From Onchidella celtica (Eukaryota; Mollusca; Gastropoda; Systellommatophora; Onchidiidae), in contig OZ007569.1 in the NCBI GenBank assembly GCA_963931925.1, positions 18,520,482-18,584,481 of the forward strand: 64,000 nucleotides of DNA, read 5' to 3'. Each line of letters starts with the position of its first letter. Within the stretch, counting starts at the first letter, position 1. Below are positions 23,300 through 35,030 of the stretch, piece after piece. The notes below the pieces were generated by a model. It did not search any database. It saw only the letters and a program-made list of their open reading frames with translations, and had not been told where the DNA came from. Made by a program: the position numbers and the translations under genes.

Positions 23300-23582
23300 G
23301 TTGATCGAACTGATCTGCTCGCAGAACATACTCGTCGAACAGCCCGAGACAGCTAAGCTGGCCACACCTACAGCATTCCGCGCCGAACTGAGAGCGTTTC
23401 AGCTTGACGTCATCGGCGCTGAAAAGCCTTTGGTGTGGCCGTCCTAGCATTTCGAGCTGTTCGGCTTGAAGCTCAGAAAAGTCGGCTCGGCTCGTGGTGT
23501 GGACTCGGCCTATTGCTAAAACGTCTATCGGTAAAAGCTATGAAACTTCAATAATTGGTTTCTCAATAGAACTTTGCCACGT

Positions 23583-23874
23583 TGTTTTAGGTCTTTATTT
23601 TAGGAGGCCCTCGTGAGTTTTTTAAAATTTTGCCCAGGCAGCGGCCTTGCTCTGCAGGCTCTTCTCGACTTAACTGCCAAGGCATCTTTAACGTGGGCAA
23701 CGTACACAGGGGCCTTCAGTTTTTTCATCTTTACCCTTGAAGACTAGGGTGCTCGATCCTACTACCTCCATAGGATCAGGGACAGGAATATATCCCCCCC
23801 CCCCCGCAAAAAAATCCAACATGCCTGCATCGATGAGAGGCCGGCACCTTGCCTCTAGACCACCGTGTTCCCCC
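23583..23874 (-). mobile_element. tRNA-derived SINE copy, B box lost
   Basis: This is the same SINE as at 2463-2731, minus strand. GCATCTTTAACGTG, CTTCTCGA, GATCCTA and GGATCAGGGACAGGAA are shared. The segment holding the B box (about 26 bp in the other copy) is missing between CCTGCATCGATGAGAGG and the A-box side, and a poly-C run interrupts the middle. It is a degenerate copy unlikely to be transcribed by Pol III. Confidence 0.7.
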
Positions 23875-23910
23875 AGCATTGTCTCGCCCGCCGAGCTTGA
23901 TCCGTCTTTA

Positions 23911-26900
23911 ACATTTTAAAGTGTTGCTTGTAACTTGAATAAATAGTTGGTCGGCACCAAGAGATCGGGCTAGTTGACACTCAAAATTAAACGTGGTAAA
24001 GAAGCTATGGGGAGGGTTGGCAAACACCACGTGAGGAGAACTTTGTCGCTCTAAGAAGACGAAGTTATAATGGCCACTGTTTCACCAGAGAGCGTTTCAC
24101 AACGGGGGGGGGGGGGGGGGGGTTGCTTGTGTATTTATGTGCTGTCAAAAAAGCGTCACCCTGTCTCCCCAGGTAAAGCGGTAATCTGGCGAGGACCATA
24201 CAAAAATATAAACAATTTGTTTGAATTTACTGTATGGCGTAGATTTTGAGTAATTTGTACTATGTACCGCCTGTCCACCTGCACCTGCCCATTCTCTTCC
24301 CCCACTCGACAGCCTCTTGTCTAGTAGAGTATATTAGAATCATTTGTTTTTTCTTCCTCTGTTGAATCATTAATTTTTTCATCCTCTATTGATACACTAA
24401 GTGAATCGCGAGAAATGCATCTCTTACTTGTTGATACAGTGAATAACTTCGCATAATCATCTACCATGTGAGATGAGGCAAGAAAGCCGTTCTTTTTTTC
24501 TTTTTTTTACGTCTCTTTCTGTTTGTAAGAATGTGCATGCGTGCGCGCCGGGTAAAATAATGGGGCAAAAGAGGAACGTAAATTTTCCCCAGCATTGCCC
24601 AAACGCTATGAAAGATGCCAGATTGTATTGCGTTTGATTCGTTTTTTCCGGACACGTAACTTTCCCCAAAATTGACTCTGCTCTTAGTCTTAGCCTCTCC
24701 ATTCTGGCATGTGCCAGAATTTCTTGATCTTTTTCATGGTTATAGCTTGTTGTGGGAAATTAAAAATGGCCAACAGTGTTTCCCGTCAGTATTGCATAGT
24801 TCTGGGGGTGGGGGCGGGGGCGGTTAAGGCCATCCATAAAGGACGTATTCTCTCCATTGTCCCTAATGACTCGCCCCTCCCTCCCCCCCCCCCCTGAACG
24901 CATGGTAAACGTTGAAAGCCTTGTTTTGAACATTAATCCCTTTCCCATGTTTTTCTTAAGCTAGAGCAACCCCCCCCCCCCCACCAACTTCATATCCAAG
25001 CGTACTCACTTTATATGGATGCCTCCCTCCCCCAACCCCCTGAGCTCCTCCTTATCACAAATGCGAGTATTTGGCACAAGAACAAATTTTACACATTCTT
25101 TTTCAAGAAGAGGTAAAAACCGTGTTACCAATAAAAAAAAAAAAGTGAGCAAAGTCAAAATGAAGATACAAAACACTTAGGTTCTTTTAGCATTCGTGTG
25201 TGCACAATTACAGCCAATTCGAAAAAAAGGCAAAGTCGGTGTTACCTATTTCAGGTTTGGGAGTGATCGTTATTGAGTGGAACTACAAACATCCTATTTT
25301 GTAAACAAAATAATTAACATGGCGGAAAGCCAAAATCTTGGTCATAACAAACCACAGGCAACGCTCGTGAAACAAAACAAAAACAAAAAGTCTTTCAGTC
25401 AGTGACATGACCTAACCTCTTTCTCTCCTACGTTTTGTCATTTTATGATGGGCTCGTTTCATTCATTGGGTTACATCAAAAACGGCAGTGGCAAGTAAAA
25501 TCTTAGACAGACACTTGCCGATTTGTTCAGTCTCCTCTTTTCACTCTTCTCTTCCTCTCACGCACTCTTTACTTATTCAACTCACCTACCCTCTAAAACG
25601 CGCTCAAAACTTCGTGTCCCATTTTTCAAGCGGGATTCTGGCGGTAATTAAGCATCTTTGCGACGCCCAATGAGGGCTACATTGTTGTGAAAGCGTCGAA
25701 AACCCTTGTTTTACGAGGGCTCCGTCTGACTGCATGTCTCCCCCTATCCTGTCAACAGGGGGCTCAGGAATGGGGTCACACCGTTGTGTGTAGCACTGGT
25801 CTAGCTAGATGTATCCCGAGTATCTTTATGCATTTTTTACATGTACTAGCCATATATGGAGAGAACATAGAATTTTTTTTTTATAAAATGTACACTGCTA
25901 GATGCTTCAAATCCGCAACTTGGCCCCTTAGCTTTGTTTTTGCCTCGTTTTTGTGGACTGGGTTAAACGGGACCTTGTGCACCAGTGATATGAAACAGGA
26001 CGCAGCCTAGTCTTACTAGTTGCTAGTTGATCGATCAAAGAAACGTTTAACGTAGAATGAGGGGGGTTATTAACTTGAGAAATCAGTTTACTGTGTGTAA
26101 TGAGAACGAGAAATGGGATTATACTGTATAGCTTAACAGAAAGGGTCTGTAACAAAAGCTCAGTGTTTTTCAAATAACATGGGGTAGTAGTTTTGGTCTT
26201 GGTGTAGTAGTCTTGGGGTAGTAGTTAGTTTCGATTCACTTTATTTTGGTTGGCGAATGAAGAATGAGACGGTTGGCAAAACGTATCGCTTATGCTGGCG
26301 TTCCAGAGTGCGAGTTCACGAGATCTCTCTTTCTATCGGGAGAGACGCCCATGAGCTCAAAGACAAAACAGCAGGCGGGGGCGGATGCCCTGACGTGATA
26401 ATGAAGTGTTCCGTTCCACGCGCGAAGGTCAAGGAGATACCAAGTTTTTTTTTTACTAAGGGGCAGATGTTGCAAAATGCAGATAGGTCTAGGGTGCTGC
26501 TGTGATACTGAGGCGGGTTGCCCAGATCCTCGGCGCCTTGACGCTAATCAGTTTAACCTCAGATTCCTTGATCTCCCCTCCGCTATTTTATGCATAAGAT
26601 AATTTCATCCTCCGAAGTTCAACAACCCACAAAGTTGCTTTGTAACAAAGGCATCAGTGTTATCGGTGCTGATTCTCTTGCTCGTCTCGTGTGGTTCCTT
26701 TACAGAGCGGATGTAAACTTGCCCTAAAACCAAGTTATTGGTTTTGCATCCCTTGTTTATGTTACCGAAAATTTGTGATGCATACTCGTTTTTTTTGGCG
26801 CGACGGCTAATCATGCGCACTCGTAAAGACTAGCTGTGTAATTCACACAATTGAATCTCCTTGGAAATATGATGATGGCCTTGGAACTTCCCAGGGAGAT

Positions 26901-27570
26901 ATAAAATCAAATTTAAAATTTCATGGGGTCTACATCCCTGTAATGTCGAGTGAAACAAAGCAATGCACGTATTCCACAGCCGTCAAAAGTAGCATGCGGA
27001 CCCACCAGCGTTTGGCATGACTTTTAATGGTCCTCCTCCTCCACTGTTATTTTTCAGATAGGCGAAGAGTGAGAGTGAGAGTTCGAGGCTTTGCTCGAGA
27101 TGCAGCTGCACTAGTTTCACACAATCAGAAAGGGCACGACAACACGTAATGGCTGATCTGGATCTGAAGAATGGGCACATTTTTTTTTTTTTTTAATCGC
27201 TGGCCCCGTCTTGGAGTAGCACAAAAATATGAATCGCACAACTGCAGGGATTCACTTTTGCCAAGTATTTTCCTCTCCTGCAAATTTAGGTTTCGTGAAT
27301 TTCTGCGCGATCTTAGTTCTATCCCCTCCCCGCCCCGGCCCGCCCCGGCCCGCTCCCACCCTTTCCTTCCCAGTGGACGTACATTTTGGAACCTTTTTTT
27401 TCTTTCGCGAACTTGTATTCTGGCTAGCTAAACAGGAAGTCCTTGCCCGAAAATGTTTGAATTTTTTTTCAACTCTATCAAAAGATGGAATGAAAGGGGG
27501 ATGGGAGTGTTCAACTCTGCCCTGAATGGATTTCATTTATTGGGCCAGTGCTTGGATGCTAAAACTTTTT
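23911..27570. other. No gene seen
   Basis: 3.7 kb of unassigned sequence with many homopolymer runs (poly-G at 24103-24122, poly-C at 24886-24895 and 24970-24981, poly-T tracts). Open frames are short and show no recognised motif or supported splice borders. Confidence 0.4.
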
Positions 27571-27579
27571 TTTTTTAAA

Positions 27580-27980
27580 TATTGTACTCCCATTTGGGAA
27601 GTTTGCCTTTGTGTCACTATAGCCCCAGTCACAACTGGAATAAAGGTATCGTCGCCACAGTGCAGCGCCGCAGTCTTTGGTTTTTGGGTGAGGGCGTTAT
27701 TTTGTTGTAGATGCCACAGACACGCTGAAGATCTTGGAGCTGTTGCTATGTAGACTTCTTGGACGTTGAAGTATGCTTCTGAACACGCATACTGACGCCA
27801 GACACCCTGAAGATATTGGAACTGTCGGCGATTTCTTGGATTCTGAAGGGTGCAGTAGGCACCGAGACACCCTGATGAGTCCGTAGCTCTCTGGGAGATG
27901 AATGGGTGTCGAAACGTATCGTCGGATGTGAAGTCGTGGTTGAGGCTGGCATGCAATGGATCACTTCGACGTACAGCATT
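27580..27980 (+). repeat. Repeat with three diverged monomers, last with hammerhead-like core
   Basis: The first 120 bp match 2323-2440. Three monomers follow, beginning near 27718, 27793 and 27860: CAGACACGCTGAAGAT, CAGACACCCTGAAGAT and GAGACACCCTGATGAG. The last contains CTGATGA (27872-27878), GAAA (27911-27914) and a mini-hairpin ACG-TAT-CGT ending in GTC (27921-27923). That is the order of a type I hammerhead ribozyme. ACACC before the core can pair with GG(A)TGT after the putative cleavage site, but the stem II strands pair poorly. The activity is unproven and may be lost. Confidence 0.4.
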
Positions 27981-28049
27981 TTTTTTTTTTAATTTTGTCT
28001 GAAAACTGGTGAGCCAGTAAAAAGCTTGAACGATAGTGGTTTCTTCTAA

Positions 28050-28440
28050 ACCCCCCCCCCCCCCCGATCTTTCTTTGTGAAAAGGAGGCGGGGAGGCTGG
28101 GGTTTTGGACAGTAAAAAAAAAAAAAAAAGCCTTGCCAATCTAATCCTCTAAAGATGTAAACAGTTAATATAATCCGCTGGGCTGACCAACCTCTGTTGG
28201 CCCAAAGTTTACCCAACTGGGTGATACGGTAGACCTAATGCTTTCAATGTTTCAGTGTTTTAGTGATTACCTCTTCGTAATCTGAACATTTATACAAGTT
28301 CTTTCCTATGTTGATCATTACATCTGCGAAGGAAATAATTCTCCTCCTTCCACACACACACACACACACACACATACCATTTCCATTCGTTTTGGTGTTG
28401 TTGTTTTTTGGAGTGGGGGGGGGGGGTGCGGGGGTGAATG
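28050..28440. repeat. Homopolymer and (CA)n tracts
   Basis: Poly-C (28051-28064), poly-A (28116-28129), (CA)n (28352-28373) and poly-G (about 28418-28427) tracts lie close together in otherwise unassigned sequence. Confidence 0.7.
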
Positions 28441-28449
28441 ATCGAAATG

Positions 28450-31200
28450 GGAGCCTCTGCATGCATCAGCGGAATTTGATCAGCTTACTAGTTGGTTGGC
28501 GACACCACGTTTCGATGATGCAGCTCGTGGAGTATGCAAGGTGGTTGTCGATTTCGAAGTTCTTAAGTGTAAACTAAGAATATCTGAGAAAGACTGTATA
28601 CAACACATTTCAGGACTTGATAAAGTAGCTATCAGCTGTCAGACATTGGATGATTTTTGTTTCATCTCCTGCTGTGCCATCACTTGTTTTTTGTCGCTTA
28701 TTGAGGGCAGACAAGGTGACGAAATGGAACGTGCATCTCGCACAGGAACTTAACTGTTTCCACAACGAGCTGCTTGAGCATCACACACTGGACCGCGCAT
28801 ACTGTTTTATAGTTTCAAATTGTCGTAATGAAAAAATCTACGGAAACTGAATGTTCTGTGAGAATAATTTCCAGCCATTGAATGCACGATACGCGGTTTG
28901 TGTATTGTATTTTCTTATAGCTTTGTTCATAAATGTAGGAGTTTCATGATGTGTATAGCGTGGCGAGTGATAGAGAATTGGCTAAACCCCCCATGTCTAC
29001 GTCTAATATAGTTTAGGACCTTCTCAGACTCTCTTCGAAGACTTTCAGAATGCCCGGAACTGTTACAGCTTGTGGTTCGCTAAATATGCCATCCAGGAAT
29101 CCTGTTGTCCGTACGGTCAACCTCCAGTTCTGAAATTCTTTCATCGTTTCCATGAAAATTTGTTTTTCCCCTTTCTTCTGCCAAAACACTTGCCAAAGCT
29201 GAAAGCGCTACTTTTCAGCCACTATGCCGGACTTTCTCTTTCCAAATAAATATGGAGGCCCCGCGTTCTTCAATTATGTTAATGACCAATTATCGTTGTT
29301 CACAGCTTTTCCATACAATACGTCAGTTTTGCCAAAGAAGGGATGTTTTTTTTTTTGTTTTGCAAAACTATTCCAAATATCTGCTCTTGACATCATCACA
29401 TTTCAGACACCCGTGACATCCGTTTCCCACTACCGGGAGTTGTATGCGCTCGCTCCATCTCAAAAAATGAATACATGTATAGCAATCCTCATTAAAAAAA
29501 AAAAAAAACATTCACATTTCTCGTCTTTTTGCAGTCTAAATCATGTGCATAATGGTCTTTCCCGACACAAAGGAATGTCATTTTTATCATTCTGATAACT
29601 GCAGTGTATAAAGAGTTCGCGCTGAATTAAACGACAAAAAGGCACGAATAATGCCAAATGATCTAAAAAAAAAAAAAAAAACAGGCAGGCGTAAAGAGTT
29701 CAAGCCGGCTTGATTACCGGCCGATTTAGTTAGCCAGATTCGTAGCAGTAAGGAATATTAGACATGTTTAAGCCAAAATTGACTTTCGCAGCGAGCGCAC
29801 TCGTAGGATTTAAGAATGTTTGAGGCCAAACATGAAAGCCTGACAAGCTAGGCGACAGTTTTTGTTGTATATACCATCTGTGATTGGCCTATGGACAATG
29901 TCGTTTGTCAATTGACACCGAGCAAGGAAAACGAAAGACCATTTTCATATTTTTAGACTTTTCAAAATACGTCATATATAAAAATTTTGCTTAAATTATT
30001 AGAGGACATTTTTTTCTAATATTCGAAAAATTGGAAACTGCATTATTTCCAGGGCAGCCTTTTTGCTGGTTTGCAGGAACTTCGTCTCATCCGTGGGAAA
30101 ACTGAGACCTCTGCGTCAGTCTGATCGTATTGAATCATCATCGCCATGCAAACTCGCTTGAGATGGTATTCCAATGTCCCTCAGATTTTTGCATTCTGTA
30201 AAACGAAGAATTGTAAGAACAAGCTTGAAAGGGGAGAAAAATCAAAATGTCGGTTTTCATGCACTGTCGGCTTTCCAATCCATTCTTTTCATGGATGGTG
30301 GCATCACAAGCACCAAGTGAAACTATCTTTTACTCTTAACCACGCCCTGCTTTTGGTACATTTACTCTACAAAACTATGGTTTTTAAGTCGATTCACTGG
30401 CTGGAATTACTTTCAGAATCAGAAAAGTAAAATAGCCTACTTTCTTTTGTTGTGTCTGCCTGACATTTCCAGTCAAATCTTTTAAACAGTTCTGGCTGAA
30501 TCTGTCCTAGACTTACTTTAAGTAATTTACTTCCTCTTTTTGTCTTCCTCTTTTCGTGCGCCTGAGGTTTCCAGTAGAATCAAACCCTATTGCTGCTTTT
30601 TTAAACCAATTTTATCCGTCAATTACTGTGGTTCATTTTTTTACACTTCTCAGCCAATTTCCTTTCCAAAAATATGTAGTTGTGGTATTTTTTGGAATCA
30701 ATTTTTAGCCCATAATTCTTTAAAAAGCTTGGCACTGGGGAAACATGTAGGCCTATGTAGCAGTTAATAGAGTAAAAAAAACAATGCTGGTTGAATTTGT
30801 CTGAAAATTTTCCGTCAGTCATGGGTGATTATGACCTGTGATTATTTTTACAGTTAAAATGGTAATTGTTGCTTCTTTTTCAAATTACCTGTATCTGTCG
30901 GTGATGAGGGGGCACTCATCCTTACTAAATTTTTCACAATGTCTTTAACGTACTTTACACATAGATCCTATTTCAAATTCAGAAAATCTCCATTCAAATT
31001 TTCTTTGAACATAAATATCATCGTGTTTCTTATTCCCGGCACGGGTCCAGTGATATTGTTCTTTTTATTAATGTCAGAACCTTCTTGCATATTAACGAAT
31101 TAAAAAACCATCTATTAATTAAGGCTTAATGTATCGTTTCATATTTGGTGGCAGCGTAAAACAATAAGGGGGTGAAACAAAGCTTGTTTTGGGTTGCCAC
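28450..31200. other. No gene seen
   Basis: 2.7 kb of unassigned sequence up to the left end of the large transposon. Poly-A tracts lie at about 29493-29507 and 29667-29681. No supported exon. Confidence 0.4.
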
Positions 31201-31206
31201 CCAATA

Positions 31207-31242
31207 CGCGGGCGGTATTGCATACAGCCGTATCTCAATTTT
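31207..31242 (+). repeat. Left terminal inverted repeat, 36 bp
   Basis: Identical, inverted, to 36102-36137 and preceded by the target duplication AATA. Confidence 0.9.
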
Positions 31243-31384
31243 GGGCTTTTTGGGTTTATTTCATATACGGGTACTTTAAAGTCTCCCACGTCTTTCTAGC
31301 TGGGTCTCGCGGCTGTATCTATTTAAAATACGATTTTATTGAGAAAACTGTAAAAGTTGTAACTTAACTTATCTGGAAACTGTT

Positions 31385-31470
31385 ATTGAATACAGCCGTA
31401 TGTTGACATACGACCTCTGAGTCAATAATATTTAGTTGCACAGAGACGTATGTGCTACATACGGCTGTTT
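31385..31470. promoter_or_regulatory. Left subterminal palindromic repeats
   Basis: CGTATG-TTGA-CATACG (31397-31412) and CGTATGT-GCT-ACATACG (31447-31463) are perfect palindromes. Both are joined to the ACAGCCGTAT-type motif of the terminal repeat. Such subterminal arrays are usual transposase-binding sites; binding here is inferred. Confidence 0.6.
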
Positions 31471-31656
31471 ACAATAACACTTAGCTTACATTGCGGTCCG
31501 CACTCACTTGATCGGAAGAACACTTAGGACTCTATGCCATTGACATTACATGTATGCGCCCTTCTTTTTAGGGACTGAACTCATGAAGTGCTCAACGGCG
31601 CGAGTCATAATTATTCCACCACCCAGTTTCGATTCAATGTCGCGGGAACTCAGCGC

Positions 31657-31695
31657 TATAAATAGCAAAGCGAAACCGAAACCGAAAGCGAAACC
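31657..31695 (+). promoter_or_regulatory. TATA box and four phased GAAANN motifs
   Basis: TATAAATA (31657-31664) lies about 170 bp upstream of the split start codon. Eight bases after it come four contiguous 6-bp units GAAACC, GAAACC, GAAAGC, GAAACC (31672-31695), near the expected transcription start. GAAANN in 6-bp phase is the recognition pattern of IRF transcription factors. That it responds to such factors is inference. Confidence 0.5.
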
Positions 31696-31826
31696 AATGA
31701 TGATACTGTCGATTTGACCGTGACATCACAGATTTTTGTTTTCGTCTCGAAGACAGTGAAAGGAAAATGTTTTGTTGACAGTTGAGAGACACTATTTGGA
31801 GAAAGCGTTTTGCAGATACAGATACG

Positions 31827-34800
31827 ATGTAAGTAGCGGGCATGATTATGCCTCTATTGTTGTTGCTGTTGTTGTTGCTGTGCTTTTCTTGTTTATTCTA
31901 TATCGTTTTCTTTCGTCAAGCTACTACGGTGTGACATGGTAGGCTTAGCCTTCTAGATCTAGTACTCAGTGAGACACAGCAGCAGTACTTCCATGTTGCT
32001 CATAATCATTTGAATAAAGCGTGCTCCCATATTGGGATGATTAGATTAGTTGATTTAATCTTATTGGCTTTGCAGTTGGGTGCTAAATCGTACAACACGA
32101 AATGATATTATTTCATGCTTCTGCACCCACACTATTTACAAAATAATTCATAACCGTCTCTAATTCATTTTTGTTTTCTTTCTCTCCGGATATAGGCCAT
32201 CTGTGCTCGCCAGTACACACCAAGCCTCACCGGTGTTTAAGTCACCCGGACGACAGTGCATGTACAATGCCGTGGAAAGCATAATTATGAACGAAACTAC
32301 TCCAGTTCTTCAATGGAACACTGGTGTTCTTGATACAATTCTAAAACATGGCGATTGGTTGTGCACAAACGCTCAACGTGAAGGGTTCCCCTTAATAACT
32401 GATATTCCAACTCAAATGTGGATCGGTGGACAACAGTACAATCTGTCATTCGGCGAATCCGAGGGTGGCTCCCTTACTTATCTGGATGACATATTTCCTC
32501 TCTTCAAAGACAACATCCCAAAAGTCAGAAAATATGGCGTTCTCACGCTCGGAACAGGCTCTCCAGCATATTCATGTGCTGTGATAAAAGATGACAATGC
32601 TTCATACTACATCTTTGATCCTCATGCAAGGGATAATCGTGGCATGGCATGCCCAGATGGCAAAGCTGTGCTAACACCACACCGTGACATTGACGAGCTT
32701 ACCCAGTTTCTGAAATCGCTCGTCGAGTCTCTCGCAACGGGCAACATATATGAACTCACACCACTTTCGGTTTCTCCAGCAGGAGAGCAGCATGGCGTCG
32801 ACGAGACTCTGCTTTGTGATGAGGCAGCGTCGTTTTCCTCTTCCGACGATGACATTCCCCTATCATATTACAGGGATCTTCAACAGCAGGTGGAAATCAA
32901 ACGTGCGAGCAAATTAGAAGCTGAGAGAAAACTGAAAGACGTCATCGTGTCTGAAACGGAGCATGAAGAGAATACATTTGGATACATTCCTTGTGATGAA
33001 GCTGACGGTGATGATGACTACGAACCACCCCAAAAGCGACATAAGAAACGTAAATCAATTCCCTGTGGTGTGTCTCCAGTCCACGAGGAAGCCCCTCAGT
33101 TCACACTTATGGATATGGGCACCCCAAGCAGCAGTCATACTCATGCAACTGATAATTCCATACTATTGGAGTTAAGTAATTCTTCCTTTTGTTCACCACA
33201 AGCTGATCGTGGTCGTCGGAGACAGCGGGACCCCGCTAACTGGGCTTGCAATGTTGCAAAACGTAAACGCAATGCTGGAGAACAGTACGAAAGCAGACAG
33301 TCGAAGAAGGTGGTTAGAGCAAGAGAGATTAAATACGGATGTGGTGACACGTGTAGAAATCAGTGCAAGAGAAAGGTGACAGAAGATCAGCGAATGACAC
33401 TGTTCACAACGTTATGGCAGCTTGGGTGCCTTGCAAGACAAAGAGATTTTCTTTGCGGAATGGTGAAGGACAAACTGAAAAAACAAAGCACCACCGGAAA
33501 AGAATCAAGAAGAAAAAGAACATTTCAGTGGTTTTTTGTTGTGGACGGCAACCGGATTGAAGTATGCAAGAGATTCTTCCTCGACACATTGAACATTAGC
33601 GATAAAATGGTGATCACTGCCCTCGCTAAAAAGACAGATCTAGGAACAACCTCACCAGAGAAGAGAGGGACGCACAAGAATAATCAAAATGATAAAGAGG
33701 ACGAGAAAACACTTGTGAGAGGACACATTGAGAGTTTCCCTGTGACCGAGAGCCATTATTGCCGAAAGGAGTCCAGAAGACAATACCTGAGCGGTGAACT
33801 GAGTGTTCAAAAAATGTACGATTCCTATCTTGATGATTCCAAAGAAAAGGGAAGAAGCCCGGTGTCTTTGTCTACTTACAAAAATATATTTTATCAGGAG
33901 TACAATCTTGGTTTCTTCAAAAGATCAAAAGACAGGTGTGATTTTTGTACCGCATTTGAAAACATGGCTGACAAGGAGGAAATGCGCCCAGAGTTTGACA
34001 AACATCATGAGATGAAAAATCAAGTGAGGAACTTAAAAAATGAGGACAAAATGATGGCACAGAATGACTCTGAATTTTCGTCGGCTGTATTTGACCTTGA
34101 GGATGTGCTGGTTACCCCAAAAGGGTCGCCAAAAGGATTCTACCACAAGAGGAGACTAAACACGTACAACCTGACTATATATGACTATGGCCAAGGTCTT
34201 GGAATAAACAATATTTGGAATGAAAGAGTTGCAGGCCGGGGGTCAAATGAAGTTGGATCATGTCTATTCCATTACATGGCGGAACAGGCAAAGCTGGGAA
34301 AGAGGTGTTTTTCTTTTTATTCGGACTCATGCGGGGGTCAAAATAGAAACAAACACATTCTAGCATTATTGTGGTATGCAAGTAGTGTCTTCAACTTGAC
34401 AGAAGTTCAACAAACATTCTTCGTCAGTGGCCACAGCCAAAATGAGGCAGACGGCGTACACTCTCGGGTTGAACAGACATCTGCCAAAATAGACATTTTT
34501 ACTACTCCACAGTGGGCTTCTTGCATTAGAAACGCAAGAAGGAAACCACCTCGTTTTCAGGTTAATGAACTCGACTTGAAAGACTTCTACGATATAAAAG
34601 AAATTTCAAAACGGATCAAGAATTTTGACAAAGACACTAACAGACAAAAAATTTCGTGGCTGAAAGTGAAAAGGATCAGAATAAAAAACAGCAACCCAAA
34701 TGTCATTGATATGTCTTATGACTACGATAATGATAGCTGGTTTCAGTTGAGCTTCTCTCAACGAGGTCGTCGTCAGCTTGAAGTCCCAGATCCACAACAA

Positions 34801-34917
34801 ATTGTTTTAAAACAGCTTAGAAAAGAGTACATTCCTGTTGATGAGCATAAACTGAAAGACCTCGACGATCTATGTGAGAAAAATTTGATTCCAAGTGTCC
34901 ATCACTCATTTTTCTAA
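31827..34917 (+). CDS. Fusion protein: viral-type cysteine protease plus DDE transposase
   Basis: Joined from 31827-31828 and 32196-34917. The donor ACGAT/GTAAGT and acceptor CCGGATATAG/G unite AT+G into the start codon, and an in-frame TGA lies upstream at 31776. The product is about 907 residues. Residues 8-180 resemble the herpesvirus tegument-type USP fold: Gln10 in HQASPVF, Cys22 in GRQCMYNA, and Asp142 and His144 in YIFDPHARD. Residues about 200-370 are acidic then basic and probably disordered (nuclear-localisation-like KKRKS, KRKR). A Cys cluster (YGCGDTCRNQC, residues 382-391) precedes TEDQRM...QRDFL, as in Sola-type transposases. The DDE core shows FDLEDV (Asp634), YSDSCGGQNRN (Asp711) and GHSQNEADGVHSRVE (Asp753/Glu760). 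It should cut and join the element's ends in the nucleus. The role of the protease (for example removing ubiquitin-like marks) is unknown. The frame is intact. Confidence 0.85.
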
Positions 34918-34959
34918 GATTTGCGTTGTTAAGGGTTTATTTTTCAGCAATATCCGATG

Positions 34960-35030
34960 ACCTCTGTGCGAGAAAAACATTGATCCCAAATGTCCATCAC
35001 CACTTAAAGTTTTGTGTCGTTATGATCCCC
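34960..35030 (+). repeat. Duplicated tail of the transposase gene in its 3' UTR
   Basis: The stretch GATGACCTCTGTGCGAGAAA to about 35010 repeats, with differences, the last 50 coding bases (34863-34917) plus the first bases after the stop. Translated, it gives DDLC...LIPNVHHH against DDLCEKNLIPSVHHSFF in the protein. It is an approximately 100-bp tandem duplication that spans the stop codon. Confidence 0.65.

Larger units (their letters stand above)
19782..23510. mobile_element. Decayed PIF/Harbinger transposon, 3.7 kb, two interleaved genes
   Basis: The ends are imperfect inverted repeats starting GGCCGTGGCCACATCACGAG on the left and, reverse-complemented, GGCCGAGTCCACACCACGAG on the right. 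TA flanks both sides; a full 3-bp duplication is no longer visible. Inside lie the two genes typical of PIF/Harbinger elements: a HARBI1-type transposase (minus strand, 20597-23299) and a MADF/BESS DNA-binding protein (plus strand, 20021-22310). Each has its second exon inside the other's intron. Both are broken by frameshifts or nonsense codons, so this copy cannot be autonomous. Confidence 0.75.

Noticed and set aside
27537..28139. 200-residue frame on the minus strand
   Set aside because: It runs antisense through a dispersed repeat and homopolymers, with no motif or exon structure.
32196..34917. Reading the 904-residue frame as an integrated herpesvirus gene
   Set aside because: Only the N-terminal domain is virus-like. 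The rest is transposase, and the gene sits between transposon inverted repeats with a target duplication.
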